Positions 1 through 7,136 of a stretch of 64,000 nucleotides of DNA are shown here, one piece after another (within the stretch, counting starts at the first letter, position 1; each line of letters starts with the position of its first letter). Below the pieces are notes generated by a model. It did not search any database, was not told where the DNA came from, and worked only from the letters and a program-made list of their open reading frames with translations. Made by a program: the position numbers and the translations under genes. This DNA is from Taudactylus pleione (taxonomy: Eukaryota > Chordata > Amphibia > Anura > Myobatrachidae): the NCBI GenBank assembly GCA_031769625.1, contig JAUIMM010000698.1, forward strand, positions 1 to 64,000, read 5' to 3'.

Positions 1-347
1 TCTTAGAAGGTTAAGAGGCTGTGAGGTCTACTATCCTGTTAATAGAAGAGATTTGATAATCTTCGCACTACATAATAGTTTAAGGTTATGACCTAATGGC
101 AATGTGCAGGATATGGCGGTGGTACATGATGTTATTGGGGAAGTGGTCAAGTCCAGAAAGGACGCAAAAAATAAAAGAGATCAGGTGAGACAGAAATAAT
201 ATAAAATGTTTTCTAACATACAGTATATACTCTTCTGTGCTGGACAAAATGAAGCAAACGACATATGGAAGGTTACAGTCCCTTTAAATAGCAAATATTG
301 AAGATGGTTTTCAAGGCATTTCTTAAAGAGGTTGGATACCCTGTCCT
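1..347. other. Noncoding AT-rich start of unit, no gene seen
   Basis: No gene, RNA or transposon end is recognisable. A TATAAAA string lies at 200-206 but has no promoter context that I can support. Two family markers lie here (136 and 300). The corresponding stretch of every copy has the same content. Confidence 0.6.
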
Positions 348-367
348 ATTGCATTATTTAATGCAAT
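348..367. repeat. Short palindrome, 8-bp arms, 4-bp spacer
   Basis: ATTGCATT and AATGCAAT flank ATTT, forming an inverted repeat. Both arms are unchanged in all copies; only bases just outside differ (CCTATTG in family A, CCAATTG in B). The arms resemble POU or C/EBP-type sites, but binding is speculation. Confidence 0.6.
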
Positions 368-681
368 CATCCTGCAGATTTGGAAGCAGTGGAGTGCACC
401 TGCAGAATAGGTAGCCATTCTGAATGGATGAAAAATTGCATAATTGGTTCACAATAACTTAGGAGATGCCTAATTGAGTCTGCCAAGTCCCAGGCAATTG
501 CTCAATGTCATGATCCTGTGCTGTTGACCCCATAAGATGAAAATCCAAAGCATGGGGTCCTCCTGTCACATAGTCCAAGCATATTCTGCAGGGGGATGTG
601 TGCCTCTTCCCTAGGAAAAAAAACAGCCAGAGGCATCACTAGGGTCTTTGGAGCCCAGGGCAAGTTGGAGAACTGCGTGCC

Positions 682-697
682 ACCCCCCGCCCCCCCA
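682..697 (-). other. G-rich tract (minus strand), family A form
   Basis: In copies 1-3 the plus strand reads C6-G-C7, so the minus strand has only two long G runs and does not meet a four-run quadruplex pattern. Copy 4 is similar, with the second run interrupted. Family B has lengthened this tract (see the 43559 entry). Confidence 0.6.
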
Positions 698-730
698 TAG
701 ACACGTATAGAAAAGCATTTATGCGCGCCT

Positions 731-810
731 CTGGCGTGCAGCAAAAAATGGGTGTGGTCACTTACCGAAGGGGCGTGGCCACTAAAAATGGGGCGTGCCA
801 ACATGGCACG
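731..810 (+). repeat. Four imperfect 20-bp tandem boxes with GGGCGTGG motifs
   Basis: Four successive 20-bp blocks begin at 731, 751, 771 and 791. The third is GGGCGTGGCCACTAAAAATG. Each block starts with a variant of GGCGTG(G/C)C or GGTGTGGTC and most end in AAAATG or a similar string. The GGGTGTGG and GGGCGTGG cores resemble CACCC/KLF and GC-box sites. A 20-bp period puts them on one face of the helix. In copy 13 the blocks are at 43612-43691. Copies 15 and 16 change the second block and copy 7 the third. Confidence 0.65.
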
Positions 811-812
811 CC
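792..812. repeat. Hairpin-forming inverted repeat, 9-bp arms, 3-bp loop
   Basis: GGCGTGCCA and TGGCACGCC flank ACA. Arms are constant in every copy except copy 11, where CACGGCACG opens the innermost pair. It overlaps the last 20-bp box and could be either a folded structure or a two-fold symmetric protein site. Confidence 0.6.
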
Positions 813-829
813 ACCCATTTCTTGTCACT

Positions 830-1100
830 CTGGGAACATTACTTTCTATTCCATATATACCTTACCGATACGTTGGTTTCTCACAATGTGGAACCTCTGA
901 AGAAATATATCCTCCATGGGAAGACAGCGCCTGCAGTCGGCATTCTCTATTCATGTAGGGCACATCGTCCAGAAGATGCCTGTTTGTGTGGGAATATTAA
1001 CAAGGTCGGACTCATTCCCCCTGTGTATTTCCTGCCCCCTGCATCTCTTAGCCACACCATCTCCCCCTGCATCGTCTCTCGGCACACCATAACCTCCCCA
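830..1100. other. Noncoding stretch, no gene supported
   Basis: A 123-residue plus-strand frame starting at 795 runs through here, but its changes between copies are amino-acid altering (Leu to Val, Leu to His, Trp to Arg) and copy 18 frameshifts it. It has no recognisable domain. I treat it as chance. Confidence 0.6.
1031..1074 (-). promoter_or_regulatory. Two CTCF-like GATGCAGGGGG motifs
   Basis: On the minus strand, GATGCAGGGGGCAGG (1031-1045) matches the 3' core of the CTCF consensus (AGRKGGCRS) completely but lacks the CCA start. A second GATGCAGGGGGAG lies at 1061-1073 with one core mismatch. Both are constant across copies, so every 3.57 kb carries the pair. Known macrosatellites such as DXZ4 carry CTCF sites, which is why this is listed; the match is partial. 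Confidence 0.25.
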
Positions 1101-1143
1101 GACACACACATACTGACACAGACATACACACCTCTTTCACACA
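1101..1143 (+). repeat. CA-rich imperfect microsatellite
   Basis: A run of CA and GACA/TACA variants ends in TTTCACAC. It is nearly constant between copies, so it is not behaving as a hypervariable microsatellite. In copy 18 a 10-bp deletion touches its left edge. Confidence 0.7.
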
Positions 1144-1177
1144 AATGCAGCCAGCCAAATAAATGAAACGGCTTGCT

Positions 1178-1213
1178 TATGCAGGCGCTTTTAGCACTAG
1201 AAGTGCCTGCATA
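1178..1213 (+). other. Strong RNA-type hairpin, 16-bp stem, GCAC loop
   Basis: TATGCAGGCGCTTTTA (1178-1193) pairs with TAGAAGTGCCTGCATA (1198-1213) around a 4-base GCAC loop. Fourteen pairs are Watson-Crick and two are G-T. On the plus strand the two odd pairs are RNA wobbles; on the minus strand they become A-C mismatches, so a plus-strand RNA folds better. The only stem substitution among 18 copies is C to T at 11887 in copy 4, which turns C-G into U-G and keeps pairing. Weaker pairing continues outside the stem. It is too short to be a typical pre-miRNA. It could also be a relic of a transposon terminal repeat. Confidence 0.6.
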
Positions 1214-1326
1214 CCCATGGCTGAAAAAGCATGTTGAAGCTTGAAGAAATCACCCAGGACCTGCTGGGACCTGTAGTGCCACAGAAAAACACACATATAA
1301 ACTAGATATGTGCACCAGACCATTTT

Positions 1327-1433
1327 TGCTAGATTTGGATTTGGCTCTGATTCGTCATCCGGCCTTGGATTTGAATTTGACAAAGCGCCATGACTGGTTT
1401 TGGATTTGAATTTAGATTTGGATTTTTTTACAA
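1327..1433 (+). repeat. Degenerate ATTTGG-rich repeat patch
   Basis: TTGGATTTGAATTT occurs at 1365-1378 and again 35 bp later at 1400-1413, with further TTTGGATTT variants at 1333 and 1414. It is a decayed short tandem repeat. It is constant between copies apart from single changes in copies 3, 6 and 8. Confidence 0.65.
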
Positions 1434-1677
1434 AAATTGACAAAGAAAGCTAAAATCACATAATTTGGGCATTTTTTTTGTTCCTAGAGTATTATTAACC
1501 TCAATAACATTAATTTCCAGTCATTTACAGTCAATTTAGACCACCTCACAGCTCACAATATTATTTTCACCATTATTGGCCAAAGGCTGCAGTGAGCTGG
1601 CAGGTTACTAAGCGACAGAGTGGTGGCACAGACACCGCAGTTTAAAGCACATCTATGAAACATTGCCATTCACTACT
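1434..1677. other. Noncoding stretch, nothing recognisable
   Basis: AT-rich DNA with an eight-T run near 1474 (seven in copies 5-8). No gene, RNA or regulatory motif that I can support. Confidence 0.6.
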
Positions 1678-1843
1678 GAGTAACAGTACTTGTGTGTTAT
1701 GGACACACAGAGGGCTAAGGCCCAATGAGTCACGGTGCATGTAAACACAGTGGGTTATGGCCCAAGGAATCACAGTACTTGTATACACAGTGAGGTACAG
1801 CCCAAGGAGTCAAGGTGCTTGTATACACAGTGGGGAACATCAC
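1678..1843 (+). repeat. Internal minisatellite, four copies of about 40 bp
   Basis: Blocks at 1678-1726, 1727-1767, 1768-1807 and 1808-1843 share GAGTCACGGTGCTTGTA, then ACACAGTG, then GGCCCAAGG with variation. The first block is the most diverged and longest. Copies 2 and 3 lack 2 bp in the first block. Copies 11-18 have GAGTCACAG where 1-10 have GAGTAACAG. Block number is the same in all copies. In copy 13 it is 44559-44724. Confidence 0.85.
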
Positions 1844-1921
1844 AAAAAAAAGAGTTTTTTTTACTTTTTAAACTTTTAAATCTCTTCAATTTTTTTTTTA
1901 CTTTTAAACTTTGTTTTTTTT
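1844..1921. repeat. Poly-A / poly-T tract region
   Basis: An A run is followed by three T runs with interspersed ACTTTTTAAAC and ACTTTTAAAC, themselves near repeats. Run lengths and single bases vary between copies, accounting for several private changes (copies 3, 6, 7 and 18). This is where assembly and read errors are most likely. Confidence 0.8.
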
Positions 1922-2390
1922 GCACACACAGCCACTTGTGAGTCTGGACACAGCCCCTTTAATCAGCAGAATATAGCGCAGCATACATCAGCGAGCAGTG
2001 TGCCCCCTTACACAGTCACTTTGCCAGCACAGCCAACTCTAAATGACCCCCAGAGTGTACGTATATTTAGCACAGTGGGCCTAATCTATATAGTGGCTAA
2101 GCATAACAGGGATATATTGCATACTGATCAAGTTACATTAGGCTAAACTGAATATTTATCAATCCTGAAAGTCTACTGTATAATGGGCAAAATCGGTCCT
2201 CCACTGTATATTCATCATTGCCAATTATATGCTATACTGGGAACAGAGACTATTGGGGAGATTCAAAAAGAAGCACGTTTCCATCAGAATATTGCACGCT
2301 GATGTAATGCTGGTCATCCTGCAGGAAAACCTCGCTCGGCTTTGCTCACACCTATAGGGGTGCAGAAATAACTAGCCTTGGCCTAGCTAT
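1922..2390. other. Noncoding stretch, nothing recognisable
   Basis: No gene or known element seen. It holds markers that separate subgroups: CCAGC(A/C)CAGCC near 2029, AACT(C/A)TAAATG near 2037, TCATC(A/T)TTGCC near 2214 and GAAA(T/C)AACT at 2369. Confidence 0.6.
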
Positions 2391-2398
2391 TGACGTCA
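2391..2398. promoter_or_regulatory. CRE palindrome TGACGTCA in family A, lost in family B
   Basis: Copies 1-4 carry the perfect CREB/ATF palindrome. Copies 5-18 read TAACGTCA, a single G to A change that breaks the symmetry. Whether it is ever bound is unknown. Confidence 0.4.
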
Positions 2399-2890
2399 TT
2401 TCAATTTATAAACATCCTAGCAGTATTTTCATATTAATTGTGTTTTTTATTTTCATTCAATCCCTTGCTTGTTTTCTACCCAAGTAGCAGTCTTGAGAAA
2501 TAAAAAATGGACAGAATCAGCAGGTTAATGAAATGAGAAAGAGCTGATAGGAACTGATTGATTGAATGAGTGGATGCAGTAAAAGAGAACTTTGGCGAAT
2601 AAGGAGATGGCAAAGGGACAGATGTGTAATAATAATAAATGGCAGGTGTATCATGGGAAGCAGAGGTGATGGAGAATATAAACATATCACACATCAGTAG
2701 AGATTATTTTGTGCACTTCTCCTTTAAGGAATGTAGAACACGAGTGAGGTCATGCTGTGATGTCATAATGGTAACTCTTTGCTGTTGCTCACTCTTAACC
2801 GCCCAGGACACTGACATAGCATTATCATTGCTGTCATTAACATACTCCAAATACATCTCTTGCACCCAGCCCACTGAGGGAAAAATATCC
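2399..2890. other. Highly invariant noncoding stretch
   Basis: Across 18 copies I saw only two variable sites here: a private change in copy 2 and one A/B difference (GGGAAAAATAT or GGGAAATATAT). Short frames on both strands overlap each other and none resembles a known protein. A TATAAA lies at 2677-2682, and a TGATGTCA ATF-like site at 2758-2765 follows an AGGTCA half site. Confidence 0.6.
2677..2682 (+). promoter_or_regulatory. Candidate TATA box (TATAAA)
   Basis: TATAAA lies about 215 bp upstream of the consensus splice donor and is constant in all copies. If used, transcription would start near 2707, giving a first exon of about 190 bases. Chance occurrence in AT-rich DNA is quite possible. 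Confidence 0.2.
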
Positions 2891-2894
2891 TCTT

Positions 2895-2905
2895 GAGGTA
2901 AGTAT
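2895..2905 (+). promoter_or_regulatory. Consensus 5' splice donor GAG|GTAAGTAT
   Basis: The match to the vertebrate donor consensus is essentially complete, with GT at 2898-2899. It is unchanged in all 18 copies (GT at 6465 in copy 2, 45779 in copy 13, 63650 in copy 18). A stop codon lies at 2894-2896 in the longest upstream plus-strand frame, so any exon here looks noncoding. Actual splicing is inferred. Confidence 0.4.
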
Positions 2906-3162
2906 CTCATCAAAGAAAAGGGCGTTTCACTTGGATGTGCCTGCAGACTTGGAGCTTGACTACCCTAAAATATGACCTTGAGCTTGTTTATTTCTATAAT
3001 TGGAGGTTCTAGCAGCACAGCACATCTATCGCAATGTAGTAGCCATTCGGGTAAAATCGGTGCTTCTCAAAAGGGGATGACCATCCTCTTCAGAAAATTG
3101 CGCAGCTTTGTGAGGAATTTAAATTGGGTAATGTCAGGAGATGTGGACAGGAACTATATTAA
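2906..3162. other. Noncoding stretch, possible intron
   Basis: No gene is recognisable. The only family difference is CAAAGAAAAG or CAAAGACAAG at 2917. TTCGGGTAAAATCGG at 3046-3060 loosely recalls a CENP-B box but has the wrong spacing. Confidence 0.5.
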
Positions 3163-3177
3163 TGACGTCAGCCAATG
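3163..3177 (+). promoter_or_regulatory. CRE directly followed by CCAAT (TGACGTCAGCCAATG)
   Basis: A perfect CREB/ATF palindrome is followed one base later by CCAAT, the NF-Y core. The CRE is intact in all copies. The CCAAT is intact in all but copies 2 and 3, which read CCTATG. In copy 13 it starts at 46044. Together this is a plausible activator module, but it sits inside the proposed intron and no promoter is evident just downstream. Confidence 0.4.
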
Positions 3178-3305
3178 TTATTTATTAATGTGGTAAACTG
3201 TATAGTGTATTTTAGTGGCAAATGTTCATACAGTATTTTAAATAAGTTTGGAAATATAACTCTGCATAGCCTCCTAGTGCCCAGAGGGACGGGCAATCCT
3301 TCAAG

Positions 3306-3394
3306 GATGGTGGAAGCCTCATGACTCACAGGGGGTTTTTCCTCTCCTGAGTGCTGAAGGATGATTCTTTGTGAGTCATGAGGCTTCCACCATC
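3306..3394. repeat. Perfect 25-bp inverted repeat, 39-bp spacer (copy 1)
   Basis: The left arm 3306-3330 begins GATGGTGGAAG and the right arm 3370-3394 is its exact reverse complement. Only copies 1-3 have this. All later copies keep the right arm (copy 4 with one change) but have an unrelated 28-bp segment in place of the left arm. A perfect palindrome present in one family and absent in the other, with flanks unchanged, is the signature of a local template switch. Confidence 0.9.
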
Positions 3395-3410
3395 TTGTTC
3401 CTCTTATAGG
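3384..3410 (+). promoter_or_regulatory. Candidate 3' splice acceptor
   Basis: A pyrimidine-rich run from CTTCCACC to CTCTTATAG ends in AG at 3408-3409, followed by G. It lies 512 bp downstream of the consensus donor and about 60-100 bp before two AATAAA signals, as expected for a short terminal exon. I see no convincing branch point. It is kept in all complete copies; copies 4 and 7 read CTTTTATAG. Confidence 0.35.
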
Positions 3411-3471
3411 ACAAGCTTGTAAGAGCCTCCAGCTAATCTTGGGCACTAATTTATTTACAACGCAGAGTAAA

Positions 3472-3558
3472 AATAAAGTGTTGTTTTCTTTGTGCTAAAA
3501 ATTCATAATAAATATATTTTCAAATTGATTTTACTTGATGTGGTCTTTGTTTTTTTTC
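3472..3558 (+). terminator. Candidate poly(A) site: two AATAAA and a GU/U-rich element
   Basis: AATAAA occurs at 3472-3477 and 3507-3512. TTGATGTGGTCTTTG and an eight-T run follow from 3535 to 3558, 23-46 bases after the second hexamer, which is textbook spacing for vertebrate cleavage and polyadenylation near 3525-3535. The second hexamer and the downstream element are unchanged in all 17 complete copies (AATAAA at 46391 in copy 13). Function is inferred. Confidence 0.45.
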
Positions 3559-3569
3559 ATAATGGAGTC

Positions 3570-6500
3570 TCTTAGAAGGTTAAGAGGCTGTGAGGTCTAC
3601 TATCCTGTTAATAGAAGAGATTTGATAATCTTCGCACTACATAATAGTTTAAGGTTATGACCTAATGGCAATGTGCAGGATATGGCGGTGGTACATGATG
3701 TTATTGGGGAAGTGGTCAAGTCCAGAAAGGACGCAAAAAATAAAAGAGATCAGGTGAGACAGAAATAATATAAAATGTTTTCTAACATACAGTATATACT
3801 CTTCTGTGCTGGACAAAATGAAGCAAACGACATATGGAAGGTTACAGTCCCTTTAAATAGCAAATATTGAAGATGGTTTTCAAGGCATTTCTTAAAGAGG
3901 TTGGATACCCTGTCCTATTGCATTATTTAATGCAATCATCCTGCAGATTTGGAAGCAGTGGAGTGCACCTGCAGAATAGGTAGCCATTCTGAATGGATGA
4001 AAAATTGCATAATTGGTTCACAATAACTTAGGAGATGCCTAATTGAGTCTGCCAAGTCCCAGGCAATTGCTCAATGTCATGATCCTGTGCTGTTGACCCC
4101 ATAAGATGAAAATCCAAAGCATGGGGTCCTCCTGTCACATAGTCCAAGCATATTCTGCAGGGGGATGTGTGCCTCTTCCCTAGGAAAAAAAACAGCCAGA
4201 GGCATCACTAGGGTCTTTGGAGCCCAGGGCAAGTTGGAGAACTGCGTGCCACCCCCCGCCCCCCCATAGACACGTATAGAAAAGCATTTATGCGCGCCTC
4301 TGGCGTGCAGCAAAAAATGGGTGTGGTCACTTACCGAAGGGGCGTGGCCACTAAAAATGGGGCGTGCCAACATGGCACGCCACCCATTTCTTGTCACTCT
4401 GGGAACATTACTTTCTATTCCATATATACCTTACCGATACGTTGGTTTCTCACAATGTGGAACCTCTGAAGAAATATATCCTCCATGGGAAGACAGCGCC
4501 TGCAGTCGGCATTCTCTATTCATGTAGGGCACATCGTCCAGAAGATGCCTGTTTGTGTGGGAATATTAACAAGGTCGGACTCATTCCCCCTGTGTATTTC
4601 CTGCCCCCTGCATCTCTTAGCCACACCATCTCCCCCTGCATCGTCTCTCGGCACACCATAACCTCCCCAGACACACACATACTGACACAGACATACACAC
4701 CTCTTTCACACAAATGCAGCCAGCCAAATAAATAAAACGGCTTGCTTATGCAGGCGCTTTTAGCACTAGAAGTGCCTGCATACCCATGGCTGAAAAAGCA
4801 TGTTGAAGCTTGAAGAAATCACCCAGGACCTGCTGGGACCTGTAGTGCTACAGAAAAACACACATATAAACTAGATATGTGCACCAGACCATTTTTGCTA
4901 GATTTGGATTTGGCTCTGATTCGTCATCCGGCCTTGGATTTGAATTTGACAAAGCGCCATGACTGGTTTTGGATTTGAATTTAGATTTGGATTTTTTTAC
5001 AAAAATTGACAAAGAAAGCTAAAATCACATAATTTGGGCATTTTTTTTGTTCCTAGAGTATTATTAACCTCAATAACATTAATTTCCAGTCATTTACAGT
5101 CAATTTAGACCACCTCACAGCTCACAATATTATTTTCACCATTATTGGCCAAAGGCTGCAGTGAGCTGGCAGGTTACTAAGCGACAGAGTGGTGGCACAG
5201 ACACCGCAGTTTAAAGCACATCTATGAAACATTGCCATTCACTACTGAGTAACAGTACTTGTGTGTTATGGACACATAGGGCTAAGGCCCAATGAGTCAC
5301 GGTGCATGTAAACACAGTGGGTTATGGCCCAAGGAATCACAGTACTTGTATACACAGTGAGGTACAGCCCAAGGAGTCAAGGTGCTTGTATACACAGTGG
5401 GGAACATCACAAAAAAAAGAGTTTTTTTTACTTTTTAAACTTTTAAATCTCTTCAATTTTTTTTTTACTTTTAAACTTTGTTTTTTTTGCACACACAGCC
5501 ACTTGTGAGTCTGGACACAGCCCCTTTAATCAGCAGAATATAGCGCAGCATACATCAGCGAGCAGTGTGCCCCCTTACACAGTCACTTTGCCAGCACAGC
5601 CAACTCTAAATGACCCCCAGAGTGTACGTATATTTAGCACAGTGGGCCTAATCTATATAGTGGCTAAGCATAACAGGGATATATTGCATACTGATCAAGT
5701 TACATTAGGCTAAACTGAATATTTATCAATCCTGAAAGTCTACTGTATAATGGGCAAAATCGGTCCTCCACTGTATATTCATCATTGCCAATTATATGCT
5801 ATACTGGGAACAGAGACTATTGGGGAGATTCAAAAAGAAGCACGTTTCCATCAGAATATTGCACGCTGATGTAATGCTGGTCATCCTGCAGGAAAACCTC
5901 GCTCGGCTTTGCTCACACCTATAGGGGTGCAGAAATAACTAGCCTTGGCCTAGCTATTGACGTCATTTCAATTTATAAACATCCTAGCAGTATTTTCATA
6001 TTAATTGTGTTTTTTATTTTCATTCAATCCCTTGCTTGTTTTCTACCCAAGTAGCAGTCTTGAGAAATAAAAAATGGACAGAATCAGCAGGTTAATGAAA
6101 TGAGAAAGAGCTGATAGGAACTGATTGATTGAATGAGTGGATGCAGTAAAAGAGAACTTTGGCGAATAAGGAGATGGCAAAGGGACAGATGTGTAATAAT
6201 AATAAATGGCAGGTGTATCATGGGAAGCAGAGGTGATGGAGAATATAAACATATCACACATCAGTAGAGATTATTTTGTGCACTTCTCCTTTAAGGAATG
6301 TAGAACACGAGTGAGGTCATGCTGTGATGTCATAATGGTAACTCTTTGCTGTTGCTCACTCTTAACCGCCCAGGACACTGACATAGCATTATCATTGCTG
6401 TCATTAACATACTCCAAATACATATCTTGCACCCAGCCCACTGAGGGAAAAATATCCTCTTGAGGTAAGTATCTCATCAAAGAAAAGGGCGTTTCACTTG

Positions 6501-7136
6501 GATGTGCCTGCAGACTTGGAGCTTGACTACCCTAAAATATGACCTTGAGCTTGTTTATTTCTATAATTGGAGGTTCTAGCAGCACAGCACATCTATCGCA
6601 ATGTAGTAGCCATTCGGGTAAAATCGGTGCTTCTCAAAAGGGGATGACCATCCTCTTCAGAAAATTGCGCAGCTTTGTGAGGAATTTAAATTGGGTAATG
6701 TCAGGAGATGTGGACAGGAACTATATTAATGACGTCAGCCTATGTTATTTATTAATGTGGTAAAGTGTATAGTGTATTTTAGTGGCAAATGTTCATACAG
6801 TATTTTAAATAAGTTTGGAAATATAACTCTGCATAGCCTCCTAGTGCCCAGAGGGACGGGCAATCCTTCAAGGATGGTGGAAGCCTCATGACTCACAGGG
6901 GGTTTTTCCTCTCCTGAGTGCTGAAGGATGATTCTTTGTGAGTCATGAGGCTTCCACCATCTTGTTCCTCTTATAGGACAAGCTTGTAAGAGCCTCCAGC
7001 TAATCTTGGGCACTAATTTATTTACAACGCAGAGTAAAAATAAAGTGTTGTTTTCTTTGTGCTAAAAATTCATAATAAATATATTTTCAAATTGATTTTA
7101 CTTGATGTGGTCTTTGTTTTTTTTCATAATGGAGTC
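3570..7136 (+). repeat. Macrosatellite copy 2 (family A, 3567 bp)
   Basis: Family A throughout. With copy 3 it shares four markers not found elsewhere: CTGTAGTGCTAC near 4845, a 2-bp deletion giving GACACATAGGG near 5275, CAGCCTATG near 6737 (which destroys a CCAAT motif), and GGTAAAGTG near 6760. It has a private CATATCTTG near 6421. The palindrome is intact at 6873-6961. Confidence 0.97.
6873..6961. repeat. Perfect 25-bp inverted repeat (copy 2)
   Basis: Arms 6873-6897 and 6937-6961 with a 39-bp spacer, identical to those of copy 1. Confidence 0.9.

Larger units (their letters stand above)
550..830. other. Fast-changing GC-rich block of the unit
   Basis: This is the most variable part of the unit. 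Between about 655 and 790 families A and B differ at around ten fixed positions plus a 5-bp length difference, while the 730 bp that follow it hold almost none. It contains the C-tract, CpG-bearing GCGCGC strings, and 20-bp-period boxes. It could be a fragment of a dispersed element converted from elsewhere in the genome, or a locally mutable GC-rich sequence. No gene is seen. Confidence 0.7.
731..860 (+). promoter_or_regulatory. Candidate promoter-like region (GC boxes then ATATATA)
   Basis: GC/CACCC-like boxes at 731-810 are followed about 45 bp later by CCATATATACC (851-861), invariant in all copies. The order is that of a simple Pol II promoter facing right, towards the hairpin, donor, acceptor and poly(A) motifs. 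There is no direct evidence of transcription, and short AT strings are common in this unit. Confidence 0.25.
1..3569 (+). repeat. Macrosatellite copy 1 (family A, 3569 bp)
   Basis: This is the reference copy for the internal features listed below. Family A markers include a T in GATGTTATT at 136, G at 300 (ATATTGAAG), CACTTACCGAAG near 760, the short C-tract at 682-697, TGACGTCA at 2391-2398, and the palindrome at 3306-3394. It shares a five-G run near 590 and CAGGTGAGAC near 185 only with copy 2. It has a private G in AAATGAAACGG near 1165, where all other copies have AAATAAAA. It keeps the full GACACACAGAGGG form near 1705, which copies 2 and 3 have lost. Confidence 0.97.

Noticed and set aside
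1101..1143. Telomeric or classical microsatellite expansion
   Set aside because: It is an imperfect CA-rich string, constant in length across copies, and not a telomere motif.
795..1166. 123-residue plus-strand open frame, present in 17 copies and extended to 191 residues in copies 12-17
   Set aside because: The three coding changes between copies that I checked all alter the amino acid (Leu to Val, Leu to His, Trp to Arg); copy 18 frameshifts it; the longer form arises only from the 5-bp length change in the C-tract. No domain or signal is recognisable.
1177..1443. 88-residue minus-strand frame with a lysine-rich start
   Set aside because: The KSKSKFKSK run is simply the translation of the ATTTGG-rich repeat patch.
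2476..2694. 72-residue minus-strand frame identical in all copies
   Set aside because: The DNA of this whole stretch is invariant, so protein identity adds nothing. It overlaps other frames and resembles no protein I know.
2704..2913. 69-71 residue minus-strand frame that reads somewhat protein-like
   Set aside because: It overlaps an 85-residue plus-strand frame. The single A/B difference inside it is synonymous here but not on the other strand, which is too little to call. No family recognised. It could be an old pseudogene fragment.
3046..3060. CENP-B-box-like TTCGGGTAAAATCGG
   Set aside because: There are 8 bases between TTCG and CGG instead of 7, and the final G of CGGG is missing. Not a valid box, so no centromere claim.
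1..3569. Tandem rRNA, 5S, tRNA, snRNA or histone gene cluster
   Set aside because: I looked for conserved 5S internal control, tRNA A/B box, U1/U2/U6 and histone coding motifs on both strands and found none.
1..3569. LTR or DNA transposon amplified in tandem
   Set aside because: No long terminal repeats, no transposase or reverse transcriptase frame, and no terminal inverted repeats bounding a segment with target duplication. The 1178-1213 hairpin and the 3306-3394 palindrome are internal and too short to support this.
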